Shown here one piece after another: positions 8,240 to 15,499 of a stretch of DNA of 64,000 nucleotides (position 1 is the first letter of the stretch; every line of letters starts with the position of its first letter). A program made the position numbers and the translations under genes. Origin of the DNA: Paenarthrobacter aurescens (GTDB lineage Bacteria > Actinomycetota > Actinomycetes > Actinomycetales > Micrococcaceae); the NCBI RefSeq assembly GCF_025421775.1, contig NZ_JAOEFX010000001.1, positions 434,001-498,000 of the forward strand, read 5' to 3'. The notes below the pieces were generated by a model, which was given only the letters and a program-made list of their open reading frames with translations, ran no database searches and had not been told where the DNA came from.

Positions 8240-9606
8240 GCACCAGCACCGAAACCGCGCGGACGGACAAGGCCGGCACCCGGCTTACTCTTCCTATTGC
8301 CGCGCTGGCGTTTGTTATCGCCCTCGCGGTTCAGTTCATCGGCCAGGCCAAGATTGACCTCGGCATTGGCGCCATCATCATTTTCCCGATGGTTTGGGGA
8401 CTGATCCTTGGACTACTCGTCTCGATCCAGAAGTTCAAGCCGCTGGGCCTGGACCTTCAGCGTGTGGCTGCGGCCCTCGTGGGCGTGGCGGTCCTGCTCC
8501 TGGTGGCCCGGCTGGCCTTCAATATCGGCCCAAGCCTGCCCAGCCTCATCAAGGCCGGCCCGGCACTCCTCCTGCAGGAAGTGGGCCACTTGCTCGGAAC
8601 CATCGTCCTGGCGCTTCCGCTCGCTGTGCTTCTGCGCATGGGAAAGGCAACCGTCGGCGCCACGTTTTCCTTGGACCGTGAACCTTCCTTTGCCATGGTT
8701 TCGGAGAAGTACGGCCCCGATTCGGACCAATACCGCGGCGTACTTGCCATGTACGTCTTCGGGACGCTCTTCGGCGCCATCTTCATCACACTGCTGACCT
8801 CCTTGGTGGCCAACTGGAAGATCTTCGATCCCCTGGCCCTGGCCATGGGCGCGGGCGTGGGCTCGGGCTCCATGATGGCCGCTTCGGCCGCTAGCATCAT
8901 CGCTGCGTACCCCGCGGACCAGGAAGCCATTCTGGGCATGGCCGCCGTGTCCAACCTCATCACCACCATCCTGGGCGTGTACGTGGGCATTTACATCGCT
9001 CTGCCCGTTGCTGACCGCTTCTACAAAGTGCTCACCCGCAACAAGGAAGCGCAGAAAGTGGATGCCTCCACGGCCCCCCAGGTGCGCACTGCGGCAGAGC
9101 TGGAGCAGGACGAAGTCCAGGCCGAGGAGAACCGACGCTTCCGCGAGGAAGTTGCCAAGTCCTCCGCCGCCATGACATTGCCGCTGTGGCTTTCGCTGTC
9201 CGTGCTGACGGTGTTGGGCGTGGGTACGGCAGCGGTGGCAGCCAAAGGCCTGAGCCTGTCCATCCTTGCCGGCTACGGCATCATGTTGGCCCTGGTCCTC
9301 GTCAGCCTGCTCCTGGCAAAGATCACCAAAAAAATCTCGGCGATCGTGTTCATCACCACCATCGGAGCATACATTTCCAGCCCTTGGTTCTTTGGGGCCG
9401 GCGTCCTGAACGAGGCAGTCAAGACCGTGGACTTCCTCTCAATCGCCACGGTGATGCTGACCCTCGCCGGTCTCTCTCTTGGCAAGGACATTCCGTTGTT
9501 GCGGAACATCGGCTGGAAGATCATTCCGGTGGGCCTCGTGGCCATCACGGCCTCCTTCCTTCTCTCGACCGTGATCGCCGAGTTCGCCCTGGGGCTCTGG
9601 CACTAG
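8236..9606 (+). CDS. DUF3100 family multi-pass membrane protein, probable substrate transporter
   Basis: 456-residue integral membrane protein with about ten hydrophobic segments in two halves, joined by a charged cytoplasmic linker (about residues 265-320, rich in Glu/Lys). It matches the DUF3100 family, which has no established function. The ATG overlaps the amidohydrolase stop by four bases, a strong sign that it works with that enzyme. Import of the N-acylated substrate is the natural inference, as AbgT does for AbgAB. A stem-loop follows the gene. Confidence 0.82.
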   Translation: MSTSTETARTDKAGTRLTLPIAALAFVIALAVQFIGQAKIDLGIGAIIIFPMVWGLILGLLVSIQKFKPLGLDLQRVAAALVGVAVLLLVARLAFNIGPSLPSLIKAGPALLLQEVGHLLGTIVLALPLAVLLRMGKATVGATFSLDREPSFAMVSEKYGPDSDQYRGVLAMYVFGTLFGAIFITLLTSLVANWKIFDPLALAMGAGVGSGSMMAASAASIIAAYPADQEAILGMAAVSNLITTILGVYVGIYIALPVADRFYKVLTRNKEAQKVDASTAPQVRTAAELEQDEVQAEENRRFREEVAKSSAAMTLPLWLSLSVLTVLGVGTAAVAAKGLSLSILAGYGIMLALVLVSLLLAKITKKISAIVFITTIGAYISSPWFFGAGVLNEAVKTVDFLSIATVMLTLAGLSLGKDIPLLRNIGWKIIPVGLVAITASFLLSTVIAEFALGLWH

Positions 9607-9623
9607 CAGCATCCAGGAACCGT

Positions 9624-9661
9624 GGACGGGCGTGCTTCCCTACCGGGGAGCATGCCCGTCC
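9624..9661 (+). terminator. Long stem-loop after the DUF3100 gene
   Basis: GGACGGGCGTGCTTCCC pairs with GGGGAGCATGCCCGTCC around a short TACC loop, with wobble or mismatched pairs in the middle. There is no clear T-tract, so it may act as a factor-assisted terminator. The next 60 bp hold an imperfect repeat of CTGGCAAGGGCCG / CTGGCAAAGGGCG. Confidence 0.55.
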
Positions 9662-9746
9662 GTGCGTTCGGCGGCTTCCGCAAGGGGCGGGCCGCCCTGG
9701 CAAGGGCCGCTCTGGCAAAGGGCGGGAATCGGGATGACAATGAGTT

Positions 9747-11054
9747 GTGGTCCCTCCTCGCACCGCCGGGGGCGGCGACACGCTGAATGACGCCGCCCGC
9801 AGGATCCAGCGCGTCTACCTCACCCTGACGCTGGGCAATACCGTTGCGGCGTCCTTCATCTGGGGCATCAACACCCTATTCCTGCTGGATGCCGGCCTGA
9901 ACAACCTGGAAGCTTTCGCCGCCAATGCTTTCTTCACTGCCGGCATGGTTCTTTTTGAGGTTCCCACGGGCGTGATTGCCGACGGTTGGGGCCGGCGCAC
10001 GTCGTTCCTGCTGGGCACGGTGACCCTTGCAGTGTCCACATATCTTTACTACGTGATGTGGCAGATCTCCGCTCCGTTCTGGATGTGGGCCGCAGTATCT
10101 GTCCTCCTGGGCCTCGGTTTCACATTTTTCTCCGGGGCTGTTGAGGCATGGCTGGTTGATGCCTTGCGCTTCTCGGGCTACCAGGGCGGACTGGAGCCAG
10201 TGCTTGGCCGCGGTCAGATGGTGCAGGGCGTGGCAATGCTGGTGGGCTCAGTGGCCGGTGGCGTCATCGCCCAAGCCACCAATCTTGGCGTTCCATTCCT
10301 CCTGCGCGTGGCGGTATTGCTCGCCATGTTTGCTGTCGCCTTTGGGCTGATGCACGACGTCGGCTTTACTCCCGAGCGTTCGCCGCGTCCTCTCCGTGCC
10401 GTCCGTACAGTGCTGACCGCCTCGATCGACAACGGTTTGAAAAACCCGCCCGTGCGCTATGTCATGATGGCCGCCCCCTTCAGTGCCGGCGTCGGGATCT
10501 ATGTCTTCTACGCGCTGCAGCCTTATCTGCTTGATCTGTTCGGCGACCCCAAGGCATACTCCATCGCGGGCTTGGCCGCAGCAATCGTCGCGGGCTCGCA
10601 AATCCTTGGAGGCTGGCTCGCCCCACACGCCCGGCAACTGTTCCACAAGCGCACGTCGGTACTGATCCTTGCAGGATTGGTTGGCGGCGTGATCCTGCTG
10701 GTCCTGGGAGTTATTCACCTCTTCTGGGTGGCACTGGTTCTGCTGGCACTCTGGGCCGTAGTGGGTTCTGCAGCCACTCCGGTCCGGCAGGCGTATGTGA
10801 ACGACATGATCCCATCAAAGCAGCGGGCCACGGTGCTGAGTTTCGATTCGCTGATGGGTTCCAGCGGTGGCGTGGTCATCCAGCCGCTCCTGGGCCGGGG
10901 AGCTGACCTCTACGGCTATCCAGCATCCTTGGCCGTTGCGGGTGTCATCGAGCTCATCGCAGTGCCGTTCCTGCTTGCCAGCCGGAAGCAGGACGCCACG
11001 GCCGACCGGGCCAGCACAGCCGAAACCGAACCCGACACGGAGTCCCTGCCATGA
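9747..11054 (+). CDS. MFS transporter
   Basis: 435 residues with about twelve membrane helices. The MFS inter-helix 2-3 signature is seen in GVIADGWGRRTS (about residues 72-83), and a long cytoplasmic loop lies after helix six. The closest general type is drug/multidrug efflux MFS, but no substrate can be assigned. The GTG at 9747 is the first good in-frame start; the helical protein proper begins about 15 residues later (LNDAARRIQRVYLTLTLG), so the start is uncertain. It stands alone behind the stem-loop at 9624-9661. Confidence 0.85.
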   Translation: MVPPRTAGGGDTLNDAARRIQRVYLTLTLGNTVAASFIWGINTLFLLDAGLNNLEAFAANAFFTAGMVLFEVPTGVIADGWGRRTSFLLGTVTLAVSTYLYYVMWQISAPFWMWAAVSVLLGLGFTFFSGAVEAWLVDALRFSGYQGGLEPVLGRGQMVQGVAMLVGSVAGGVIAQATNLGVPFLLRVAVLLAMFAVAFGLMHDVGFTPERSPRPLRAVRTVLTASIDNGLKNPPVRYVMMAAPFSAGVGIYVFYALQPYLLDLFGDPKAYSIAGLAAAIVAGSQILGGWLAPHARQLFHKRTSVLILAGLVGGVILLVLGVIHLFWVALVLLALWAVVGSAATPVRQAYVNDMIPSKQRATVLSFDSLMGSSGGVVIQPLLGRGADLYGYPASLAVAGVIELIAVPFLLASRKQDATADRASTAETEPDTESLP

Positions 11055-11066
11055 GCCTCGTGTTCA

Positions 11067-11088
11067 CCGGCAGCCAGTGAACTGCCGG
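11067..11088. terminator. Stem-loop between convergent MFS and AhpD-like genes
   Basis: CCGGCAG (11067-11073) pairs with CTGCCGG (11082-11088). It sits in the 41-bp gap between two converging genes and could serve both. No strong T-tract is present. Confidence 0.45.
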
Positions 11089-11095
11089 CTTAAGG

Positions 11096-11704
11096 TCAAG
11101 GGAAAGAGCCCGACGACGGCTCGTCACCTTGGGCGGGCAATGGCGCCAGCAGCGAATCCTGCTGTTCGGGGCTGACTCCCGGAGGAACGTCGAGCTCCAC
11201 TGCCAGCGCCAGCAGCGCACGACTGAAGTAGTTCCGCGCTGCGGCCGCTAGTGTGATGTCCGCTATTTCGCGGTCGCTGAACCCTGCGTCGCGAAGTCGC
11301 TGCGCATCGTCGTCGTTCATGGCGGCCGCATCGGTGCTGAGCTTCACGGCGTAGTCCATCATGGCCACTTCCTCAGGGGGCAAACCGGCATCACGATAAT
11401 TGCGGGCGATGGCGCTCAGCTGGGACTCGTCGAAGATGGTGAGGGACTTCTTGCCGTGAGCCAACCGGCAGTGTGATGAACCTATGGCTTGGGCGGCGGC
11501 GAGGGTGACCAGCTCGTAGCGCCTGAGGCCTAATGACGAACTGATGGCCTGGGTAAGGGACTCCCAGATTTGGTGTGCTTCAGGGTTGAGGCTCATTGTT
11601 TTGGTATGGCTGGGGACATAGCCCATGGAACGGGTATCGGCTTCGTAGATTTCGGCCGTCAAGCCTGTAGCCTCGGCTTCGGACGGCACCTTGAGGATCG
11701 ACAT
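11096..11704 (-). CDS. Carboxymuconolactone decarboxylase/AhpD-like peroxidase-related protein
   Basis: 202-residue all-helical AhpD-like protein of the uncharacterised peroxidase-related group. The core motif region reads QAIGSSHCRLAHGKK, so the usual C-x-x-C-x-x-x-H is here S-x-x-C-x-x-x-H: one redox cysteine is replaced by serine. Family members reduce peroxides or act as decarboxylases; with a single Cys a thiol-disulfide cycle would need a partner. The chosen ATG (MSILKVPSEAE) matches the usual family N-terminus; a longer in-frame reading exists but begins with unrelated residues. Confidence 0.8.
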   Translation of the reverse strand: MSILKVPSEAEATGLTAEIYEADTRSMGYVPSHTKTMSLNPEAHQIWESLTQAISSSLGLRRYELVTLAAAQAIGSSHCRLAHGKKSLTIFDESQLSAIARNYRDAGLPPEEVAMMDYAVKLSTDAAAMNDDDAQRLRDAGFSDREIADITLAAAARNYFSRALLALAVELDVPPGVSPEQQDSLLAPLPAQGDEPSSGSFP

Positions 11705-11851
11705 GGGCGCAATTGTGGCCCTGCGTCCAAAGGTTGTAAATGCCCCGCGGCTGCGGATGCAGCCCAAGTACGCAAGACTGGGACCAACCACTAATGAAAG
11801 CGCGGTTTGCACGTGATCTCCCTACAGCAAGATACCCAAGGATTCATCCGG

Positions 11852-12073
11852 ATGAGCAGGCATTTTCCCGCCAACGTTTCCGTAACCGTAACGTTTGCCG
11901 ATGGAACCGAAGAAGTCTTCACTGGGCGACGCCTCAACGGGATCTACGACGAAGCGCTCGCGGCTTACCGTGCGGGGAATCATCTGGATGCCAAAGGTTT
12001 TAACCGGGGACCCAGGAAGAAGGTCCAGCAGGGCATCGAATTCGTCCCTGTTACACCAGGCATGTCCAGCTAA
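11852..12073 (+). CDS. Small conserved-looking protein of unknown function
   Basis: 73 residues, basic and soluble, starting MSRHFPANVSVTVTFADG. The first half alternates hydrophobic and polar residues as expected for beta strands (VSVTVTFADGTEEVFTG), followed by a helix. ATG start with AAGGA about eleven bases upstream. I do not recognise a family. It is divergent from the AhpD-like gene and convergent with the DksA-like gene. Confidence 0.55.
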   Translation: MSRHFPANVSVTVTFADGTEEVFTGRRLNGIYDEALAAYRAGNHLDAKGFNRGPRKKVQQGIEFVPVTPGMSS

Positions 12074-12090
12074 ACAGGCGACATCCCAAG

Positions 12091-12447
12091 CTATTTCAGC
12101 CTTCCCGAGGCATGCTCGACGCAGAATGGCGTCCACGGCCGGGCTTCAAGCCGCCCCTCCGGAATTGGCATTGCGCAGATTTTACACCGGCCATAAGTCC
12201 CCGCGGCTATCCGCTCGAGAGCTGCGTTGATCTGATCCAGGCCAACCCGGCTCTGGTCCATGAGTGCGGACGCCTGGGAGAGCTCGAACGCTATTGTGCT
12301 GCCCTCGGGATCGTGTTCGTCGTCCACATTGGAGTCCTGCCTGGCGAGGCTCACCGAACTGATGTCGCTTCGCAACGCCTTCAACAGTTCACTTTTGCGA
12401 TCACGCTCCTCTTCAAGGAGAAGCCGGAACCGGTTGGCATCAACCAT
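12091..12447 (-). CDS. TraR/DksA-family zinc-finger protein
   Basis: 118 residues: an N-terminal coiled-coil helix pair (about 1-80) and a C-terminal zinc finger, CKIC ... FCVEH. The DksA/TraR finger is normally C-x2-C-x17-C-x2-C; here the fourth ligand position carries His, giving a C3H finger. Family members enter the RNA polymerase secondary channel and modify initiation in stress or stationary phase. It is six bases downstream of the PPOX gene on the same strand, so the two are probably co-transcribed. Confidence 0.85.
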   Translation of the reverse strand: MVDANRFRLLLEEERDRKSELLKALRSDISSVSLARQDSNVDDEHDPEGSTIAFELSQASALMDQSRVGLDQINAALERIAAGTYGRCKICAMPIPEGRLEARPWTPFCVEHASGRLK

Positions 12448-12453
12448 GGCGGG

Positions 12454-12936
12454 TCATAGTTCCACTGTGCCGCTTTCGCCCACGCTGAACCGGGAATGGG
12501 TGACCTTGGACTTAACCCATTGAAGTACGGTCGCAGCTGTTCCTCCCGGGCTGGTCCAGTACTCGGCCGATTCCGAATCAACGCGCAGCAAGCACACGTC
12601 GGGAGTGTCCGGGCCATCGGGAAACCATGCCTCCACTACCTGGTTCCACATCTCATGGATTTTCTGCCGGTCCGTGACAACCTCTGCAGTTCCGGCGACG
12701 GAGACCCACTCGGTGTTCTTGCCAAATGAAACGTTGACCCGCGGGTCCTGACGGACGTGGGCAACCTGCGAGGTTCCCAGTCCCGTAAAGAACCACATAT
12801 CGCCGTCGTCCTTAACGTCCTGAACTGCCAGCGGCCGGCTGACTAGAACGCCCGCATCGTTGATGGTGGTCAGCATGCCGATTCTGGAGTCGTTGATGAT
12901 GTCCACAACCTTGTTGATTCCCTGCTCTTCAGTCAT
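12454..12936 (-). CDS. Pyridoxamine 5'-phosphate oxidase-fold protein, general stress protein 26 type
   Basis: 160-residue split-barrel flavin-binding protein of the PPOX family, with MLTTIN and SRPLAVQDV in the first strands and the WFFTGL segment of general-stress-protein-26 members; these bind FMN or F420. ATG (MTEEQGINK) has GAGG about seven bases upstream; a longer reading adds eight residues and lacks this spacing. A TAAGCCTACTGA element shared with other stress genes lies 55 bp upstream. The DksA-like gene follows. Confidence 0.85.
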   Translation of the reverse strand: MTEEQGINKVVDIINDSRIGMLTTINDAGVLVSRPLAVQDVKDDGDMWFFTGLGTSQVAHVRQDPRVNVSFGKNTEWVSVAGTAEVVTDRQKIHEMWNQVVEAWFPDGPDTPDVCLLRVDSESAEYWTSPGGTAATVLQWVKSKVTHSRFSVGESGTVEL

Positions 12937-12990
12937 GCTTCGCCTCGTTTCTCTTTGCACCGGGGACGTTCCCCAAGCAGCCAGCCTATT

Positions 12991-13005
12991 AGTAAGCCTA
13001 CTGAT
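12991..13005. promoter_or_regulatory. TAAG-N4-CTTA-like element upstream of the PPOX/DksA pair
   Basis: AGTAAGCCTACTGAT, 55 bp before the PPOX start, a degenerate copy of the element also found at 28012, 30890, 36876 and 46717. TTACTA follows at 13006, forming an additional inverted repeat with TAGTAA at 12990. Confidence 0.45.
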
Positions 13006-13171
13006 TTACTAGGCGGACAAGGAATGTCGGTAGCAGGCCAGGAATCACAAGCACCCGCTTTTCCGGGAATCATGCTGGAGTTCTGTCCGTTCTCCTTGAT
13101 AGTGACATGCCGACGGCGGTCAGGCTTGCCTCGTTGGGGCAAGCGAAGCGACGGGAAGTTTGGGGACTGCC

Positions 13172-13609
13172 ATGACGTTGAATGAAACCATCGCCCGCAT
13201 TCGGGCCGCCCACCTCATGGTCCGCGACGCCAGGGAATGGGACGGACTTACCACTGGCCTCCTGCAGGCCTACGGGGCCAGGGATGAAGACCTCATCGAA
13301 CAGCTGCAGCCGCCGTTTCTCCAGTCGTGGCGGACCGTCACGCGGTACGTTCTGCGCGATACCTTCGACGCGGCAGGAATCTCCGTGGCCGACCCCGGCC
13401 ACCATTGGGGAATTGCCGCCTTGACCGCCAACGGCGTCAGCCGCGAACCGCTTCTCTGCCGCATGGACCCGGCCGCCCCGGAAGACGCGGCAGGTTCAGC
13501 TACCGACGGACCACAGTTGCTCACTTTCGCCGAAGCCATGACGTATTACGCGGAGTGCCTGGCACCCCTGCTCGAACATGCCGGCCACCAGGAGCAATAC
13601 AGCAGGTAA
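13172..13609 (+). CDS. Hypothetical protein
   Basis: 145-residue soluble protein, mostly helical, starting MTLNETIARIRAAHLMVRDAREWDGL. No membrane segments, signal or metal-binding motif are apparent, and I do not recognise the family. ATG start with GGGGA upstream; coding use is typical of the neighbours. It converges on the MBL gene. Confidence 0.7.
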   Translation: MTLNETIARIRAAHLMVRDAREWDGLTTGLLQAYGARDEDLIEQLQPPFLQSWRTVTRYVLRDTFDAAGISVADPGHHWGIAALTANGVSREPLLCRMDPAAPEDAAGSATDGPQLLTFAEAMTYYAECLAPLLEHAGHQEQYSR

Positions 13610-13655
13610 CCTGTGGCCGTTTCTCCTGCGCAGGGTTATTGGTGGGGCGCAGGGG

Positions 13656-14339
13656 TTACGGCTGGGGCGCGGGCTGTTCAAGTAGCTCGCGTAGCCGGCT
13701 GTTCGCGTCCGGAATCTCTGCACCATGCGAAAACAGCATCCTGTGGGGCCGAACACGGGCAAGATGCCGGAGCGACAATTCCGCCTCCACGGGGTCAGCA
13801 GTGAAGGGAGCCGGCGGCCGGACCATGGTTCCGTTCATGGTGCCCACAGCATCGCCCACGAACAGCAAGCCTTCGTCTTCATGCAGCAAGCTGATATGGC
13901 CTTGAGTGTGACCCGGCGTGTGAATAACGCGCAGACCCCGGACTGAAGCACCATCGGCTGCAGGCCGGACCTGCGACTCGGAAGATACAGCGCCGGCATC
14001 CGCTTCGCCCGCCCACACCACCGCAGTCGTCGCTTTCGAAAGGACACCGTTCAAGCCGCCCACATGATCAGCGTGGGCATGGGTGATCACGACGTCGGAA
14101 ACGTCGCCCCAGCCCGCGCCCAGACGCTCCAGCGCCTGGGCAATGTCCGTGGTGTTGTCACCCATGCCGGTGTCGATCACGACAATCCCGTCGGGCATGG
14201 GCAGCACGAAACAGCGAACGTCGAAACTCATTTCCACGGGGCCTGCTACCCCTGCAGGCAAATGCACTTGCTGGACTATGGTTTCCAGCTGGGATGGGGA
14301 TTCAGGAGCCTGCGGATTGGTTTGAGGAACTGGACGCAC
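13656..14339 (-). CDS. MBL-fold metallo-hydrolase
   Basis: 227 residues with the metallo-beta-lactamase signature HAHADH (about residues 86-91), the downstream HTPGHTQGH, the bridging Asp in FVGDAVG, and a final FSHGAEI His. All ligands for a dinuclear zinc site are present. The family includes glyoxalase II-like thioesterases and many uncharacterised hydrolases; the substrate is unknown. It lies five bases after the DHFR-like gene on the same strand. Confidence 0.87.
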   Translation of the reverse strand: MRPVPQTNPQAPESPSQLETIVQQVHLPAGVAGPVEMSFDVRCFVLPMPDGIVVIDTGMGDNTTDIAQALERLGAGWGDVSDVVITHAHADHVGGLNGVLSKATTAVVWAGEADAGAVSSESQVRPAADGASVRGLRVIHTPGHTQGHISLLHEDEGLLFVGDAVGTMNGTMVRPPAPFTADPVEAELSLRHLARVRPHRMLFSHGAEIPDANSRLRELLEQPAPQP

Positions 14340-14344
14340 AGGGA

Positions 14345-14965
14345 TCAGCCCTGCCTTGCTGGCGGCGGGCCGTCCAAAACAGTAGGAATGTACTCCAGTA
14401 ACTGCGACCTGCCATCGAACGTTCGGCTGTCCACCAACTCCAGGGAAACGTCCGGGTACCCGTCATAGATCCGCTCGCTTCCGGTCCTGCCGGTGATCAC
14501 GGGAAAGATCACCAAGCGATATCTGTCCACCAGTCCGGCCGCCAGCAGGGAACGGCAGAGGCTGATGCTGCCCAGCGTGCTGAAGGCACCGGATCTGGTC
14601 CTCTTCAATTCCCGCACGGCTTCAACGGCGTCCCCGGAAATCAGCTCCGAGTTGGGCCACGCGAGGGGCTCTTTCAACGTGGAGGAAAAGATGATCTTGG
14701 GCATGGCAGCCAACCCGGACAAGCTGGCGCCCTCTTCCTCCGAGAACCCCGAGCTGTCTTCTGAAGCTGCCTCGGACATGCTGGCCATCACGCGATAGGT
14801 GTTGGCGCCCATAAGGGTAGTGAAGTCCTTCTTTCCCTCCTCGTCGAGCCAAGCCAGGTATTCCGGTCCTTCCAGGCCCCACCAACCAGGCCATCCTTCG
14901 GCCGAAGCGTAGCCGTCCAAGGAAATAATCAGGTCCACCATCAGGGTTGCATTCGTCTCGCTCAT
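14345..14965 (-). CDS. Dihydrofolate reductase/RibD C-terminal-domain protein
   Basis: 206 residues resembling the RibD reductase (DHFR-like) fold: an N-terminal LIISLDGYASAE strand, LMGANTYRVM after an insertion, and a C-terminal DGRSQLLEY segment. These small stand-alone members bind NADPH, but their physiological substrate is generally unknown. A second family member is at 43190. ATG start with GAGGAGAC upstream. Probably co-transcribed with the MBL hydrolase. Confidence 0.83.
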   Translation of the reverse strand: MSETNATLMVDLIISLDGYASAEGWPGWWGLEGPEYLAWLDEEGKKDFTTLMGANTYRVMASMSEAASEDSSGFSEEEGASLSGLAAMPKIIFSSTLKEPLAWPNSELISGDAVEAVRELKRTRSGAFSTLGSISLCRSLLAAGLVDRYRLVIFPVITGRTGSERIYDGYPDVSLELVDSRTFDGRSQLLEYIPTVLDGPPPARQG

Positions 14966-15049
14966 AGCAGTCTCCTCGGTTTAGCCGTGCGCGTTGACCG
15001 TGCGCGGAAATGCTAGCCCCGGAGCGATGAGGCATTCAAGAGGCCGTCG

Positions 15050-15445
15050 CTAGAGGATGAGAAGGAGGAATCCGCCGAGGGTGCTCAGTATCCCAACACC
15101 AGTGAAGATCCACCCCAGGATCAACACGGTATTGTCGTGGCGCGGCGGCCGCAACGAGCACCGCGAGGGGTGGCAGAGGTCGTAGTGGACCACCACGGAC
15201 CGCGAATCGATGCTCCCGTCCCGGGCAGCGACGTCCAACAGGACTTTCTGCTCCTCGTTGTCCTGGTCTACCCATTGCAGCCCCAGGAATCCTCCGGCGG
15301 CGAACTGTTCTCCGTCCGCGGTAGCCCACTGGCATCGTCGTCTGGCAATGATCCAGGCGCTGATCAGGAGCGGCACGCCGGGGACGAACCCCACCCAGGT
15401 CATCATTTCCAGGATGGGGCCAAAAACGTCCAAGGTACCGGCCAT
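15050..15445 (-). CDS. Small membrane protein of unknown function
   Basis: 131 residues with two predicted membrane segments, about residues 10-32 and 106-131, flanking a soluble loop of about 70 residues that carries two Cys (DLCHPSRCSL). The loop probably faces one side and might be beta-rich. I do not recognise a family. It lies just after the siderophore operon terminator on the same strand and is not clearly part of that operon. Confidence 0.65.
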   Translation of the reverse strand: MAGTLDVFGPILEMMTWVGFVPGVPLLISAWIIARRRCQWATADGEQFAAGGFLGLQWVDQDNEEQKVLLDVAARDGSIDSRSVVVHYDLCHPSRCSLRPPRHDNTVLILGWIFTGVGILSTLGGFLLLIL

Positions 15446-15470
15446 GAAGTCGATCCTATGCGCTTCAGGC

Positions 15471-15496
15471 CCGTGCCCGGCAGATGTCGGGCACGG
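15471..15496 (-). terminator. Terminator-like hairpin after the siderophore permease
   Basis: CCGTGCCCG (15471-15479) pairs perfectly with CGGGCACGG (15488-15496) across an 8-base loop. It lies four bases beyond the permease stop in the direction of its transcription. Confidence 0.6.
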
Positions 15497-15499
15497 AGC

